NCBI GenBank assembly: GCA_030430345.1
Contig: JAUIFT010000139.1
Span: 1 to 6,936, forward strand
Direction of reading: 5' to 3'
Origin: Calditrichia bacterium
GTDB taxonomy: Bacteria > Calditrichota > Calditrichia > RBG-13-44-9 > J042
Length of the DNA: 6,936 nucleotides
The notes beneath the pieces were generated by a model. It was not told the origin of the DNA, did not search any database, and saw only the letters and a program-made list of their open reading frames with translations. How positions within the stretch are numbered: position 1 is the first letter of the stretch; each line of letters begins with the position of its first letter. Below are positions 6,289 through 6,936 of this stretch, one piece after another. A program made the translations under genes and the position numbers.

Positions 6289-6936
6289 TTACGGGAGCGC
6301 TTGCCCATATCCTATCCAGCGACCGGCATCGTCAAACAGCCAATCTTTCGGGGGAGCGGGTAAGCGGAAAAATTCGATGTGAGCGGATTGATAGAGCGGC
6401 GCGATATCTGCCGGGCGGGGAATGTTTCGGAGCATAAAGACATACTTGTCTGATTCGCGCTGAATCGTTTTGTTCCTGATATCGTTGAAATTTAACTCGC
6501 CCTGAATAGGATTCAATACGTAGATGTTCTTATAGCGCTGGAAATCCTCTAGCGTCAGCGAAGGGATGACCCCGGCCTTTACGTTAAGGAACCAATTGCT
6601 GATATGTTCTGCCCCATTTAGGGTGATGATTAAATCGCTATCCTGAAAATCCTGCTGTTCGCCCAACGCCCGGATATCGGCGAAGATTTCCGCGCCGTTG
6701 CGGTTATGGAATTTTGAACTCATTATTTCCCCAAAGGTCATCAATAAAACGCCGGCGGCGACCAGGGCGGGGATGCCGCGCTTTAGCCAAATTCTCTTGA
6801 AAGTATATTTTTCGAGAAAGAGAATAATGAGCAAGAGTGGGAGCGGCAGGAATAGCACCATTCGTCCCATCAGGTGATGTTGTTGATCCCAAACCGGCAG
6901 GATCAGCAGATAGGCAAAAATCAGCAAACTGAGCCA
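6289..6936 (-). CDS. C-terminal part of a polytopic membrane protein with a large exported tail, possibly GT39-like glycosyltransferase; 5' end outside the window
   Basis: The minus-strand frame is open to the right edge and ends at TAA 6291-6289, leaving 215 residues. A TTG at 6927 is inside the frame and is not a convincing start. The visible part has about three hydrophobic helices (roughly residues 2-15, 25-41 and 53-68), with the loop WDQQHHLMGRM between the first two. A soluble domain of about 145 residues follows, with no further membrane segment. This layout, with an arginine before the LFLPLPLLLIILF helix and a compact C-terminal domain, resembles the ends of dolichyl-phosphate-mannose or ArnT-type (GT39/GT83) glycosyltransferases, which use lipid-linked sugars at the outer face of the inner membrane. 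The catalytic N-terminal loop with its acidic residues is not in view, so this family call is tentative. It converges with the EamA gene. Confidence 0.6.
   Translation of the reverse strand, partial: WLSLLIFAYLLILPVWDQQHHLMGRMVLFLPLPLLLIILFLEKYTFKRIWLKRGIPALVAAGVLLMTFGEIMSSKFHNRNGAEIFADIRALGEQQDFQDSDLIITLNGAEHISNWFLNVKAGVIPSLTLEDFQRYKNIYVLNPIQGELNFNDIRNKTIQRESDKYVFMLRNIPRPADIAPLYQSAHIEFFRLPAPPKDWLFDDAGRWIGYGQALP

Overview
The window is an ordinary chromosomal stretch of a moderate-GC bacterium. It carries four complete or nearly complete plus-strand genes, a 3' gene fragment of CoxG type at the left edge, and a convergent minus-strand gene fragment at the right edge. Three features suggest a Gram-negative, possibly FCB-type lineage (Bacteroidota, Calditrichota or relatives): the fused single-chain glycine dehydrogenase (GcvP), a lipoprotein with a DUF3298-type domain, and AT-rich spacers with purine-rich ribosome binding sites. 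That placement is an inference with low confidence, and no rRNA or other marker is present to settle it.

Layout. Positions 1-481 hold the end of a CoxG/SRPBCC-family protein. A roughly 400-base non-coding gap (482-882) follows, with a repeat-rich, hairpin-like element at 544-654 and an AT-rich promoter-like zone before gcvP. gcvP (883-3786) encodes the 967-residue glycine decarboxylase P-protein. A lipoprotein gene (3800-4648) follows after 13 bases and is probably co-transcribed. A 136-base AT-rich spacer with a candidate promoter precedes a small ferritin-like diiron protein (4785-5210), which ends before a strong GC-rich hairpin (5259-5300). An EamA-family ten-helix transporter follows (5329-6177). 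Between it and the convergent membrane-protein gene (6289-6936, minus strand) lies a long inverted repeat (6182-6250) with an embedded 12-base perfect palindrome, plus a weak terminator for the minus-strand gene.

Function. The genes do not form one obvious pathway. GcvP works with the T, H and L proteins of the glycine cleavage system, none of which is encoded here, and no glycine riboswitch is recognisable upstream. The ferritin-like gene looks like a single-gene transcription unit. I see no phage, CRISPR, toxin-antitoxin or defence system. The parts most worth a second look are the two intergenic inverted-repeat structures, the haem-ligand-less short ferritin-like protein, and the GcvP-lipoprotein pairing.
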